Assembly: GCA_948664205.1 (NCBI GenBank)
Contig: CAPNDH010000040.1
Coordinates: 1-12,521, forward strand
DNA: 12,521 bases
Reading direction: 5' to 3'
DNA from: an uncultured Clostridia bacterium
Lineage (GTDB): Bacteria > Bacillota > Clostridia > TANB77 > CAG-508
The notes beneath the pieces were generated by a model, which was not told the DNA's origin, did no database searches, and saw nothing but the letters and a program-made list of their open reading frames with translations. This document shows, piece by piece, positions 12,243-12,521 of the stretch; positions within the stretch are counted from its first letter, which is position 1, and each line of letters opens with the position of its first letter. Position numbers and translations under genes: made by a program.

Positions 12243-12521
12243 TTATTTTTTCTTACTTTTGCTTACTAATTTTCTTGGACCTTTTCTTGTACGAGCATTA
12301 GTTTTTGTTCTTTGTCCTCTTACTGGTAAGTTTCTTCTGTGTCTTAAACCTCTGTAGCATCCTATTTCCATTAATCTTTTAATGTTTAATGCTACTTCTC
12401 TACGTAAGTCACCTTCTACTGTGAAACCTTCCATAGCTTTTCTTATTGCTTGCTCTTGGTCTTCTGTTAAGTCTTTTACTCTAGTATCTGGATTAACTCC
12501 AGCTTCTTTTAATATTTTTTG
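12243..12521 (-). CDS. rpsM: 30S ribosomal protein uS13, N-terminus beyond the window
   Basis: uS13 sits in the 30S head and contacts the P-site tRNA and the A-site finger of the 50S. The frame is open from the window edge at 12521. The visible 92 residues start QKILKEAGVNPDTRVKDL, continue through EGDLRREVALNIKRLMEIGCYRGLRHRRNLPVRGQ and finish TKTNARTRKGPRKLVSKSKKK, all diagnostic of uS13. About 30 N-terminal residues are missing; the ATG at 12434 is internal, not the start. It precedes rpsK in the alpha operon. Confidence 0.97.
   Translation of the reverse strand, partial: QKILKEAGVNPDTRVKDLTEDQEQAIRKAMEGFTVEGDLRREVALNIKRLMEIGCYRGLRHRRNLPVRGQRTKTNARTRKGPRKLVSKSKKK

Overview
The window reads as a chromosomal segment of a very AT-rich, low-GC Gram-positive bacterium, most likely a gut-type member of the Clostridia. 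The evidence is the poly-A/poly-T skew and the strong AAGGAGG-type ribosome binding sites. rpsD also sits inside the rpsM-rpsK-rpsD-rpoA-rplQ cluster, and the pilin-like protein begins with the TLISLVITII-LAG type of head common in these genomes. Every convincing gene is on the minus strand, so transcription runs from high to low coordinates.

Right side (12521 to 9301): the tail of the ribosomal alpha operon, in the order rpsM (partial), rpsK, rpsD, rpoA, rplQ, closed by a strong hairpin terminator at 9301-9335. Two gaps in this operon hold short GC-rich inverted-repeat elements: rpsM/rpsK at about 12171-12219 and rpoA/rplQ at 9890-9975. bL17 carries an insertion of about 50 residues.

Centre (9300 to 6180): a lone pilin-like secreted or anchored protein, then recN under a perfect TTGACA-17-TATAAT promoter overlapped by a 36-bp dyad whose core resembles a LexA/DinR box. 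recN is broken by exactly one extra base just after Walker A. Next comes an unidentified 113-aa gene with its own promoter and terminator.

Left-centre (6179 to 1256): lysS, an unidentified 220-aa gene and a site-2-protease-type membrane metalloprotease form a tight run with 14- and 17-bp gaps. A 149-bp MITE-like inverted-repeat element follows, then tsaD (tRNA t6A synthesis) and a COG1768-type metallophosphoesterase. Several of these genes serve translation: LysRS charges tRNA-Lys, TsaD modifies ANN-decoding tRNAs, and the flanking operons encode ribosomal proteins.

Left side (1255 to 1): a well-formed promoter and structured leader precede rplU (bL21, with a Lys/Thr-rich tail) and rpmA (bL27). 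The prp/ysxB gene usually found between them is missing, and bL27 correspondingly lacks the cleavable N-terminal extension. Downstream of rpmA the 360 bases hold no intact gene but two mobile-element traces: a decayed IS3-family left end (222-334) and what looks like an ISL3-type terminus running off the window edge (1-54), beside a good leftward promoter.

The main items worth a second look are the recN frameshift and its operator, the dispersed TGTAGGGGC-ended repeat family (at least three related copies), the paired bL27/Prp absence, and the unidentified genes at 4015 and 6376.
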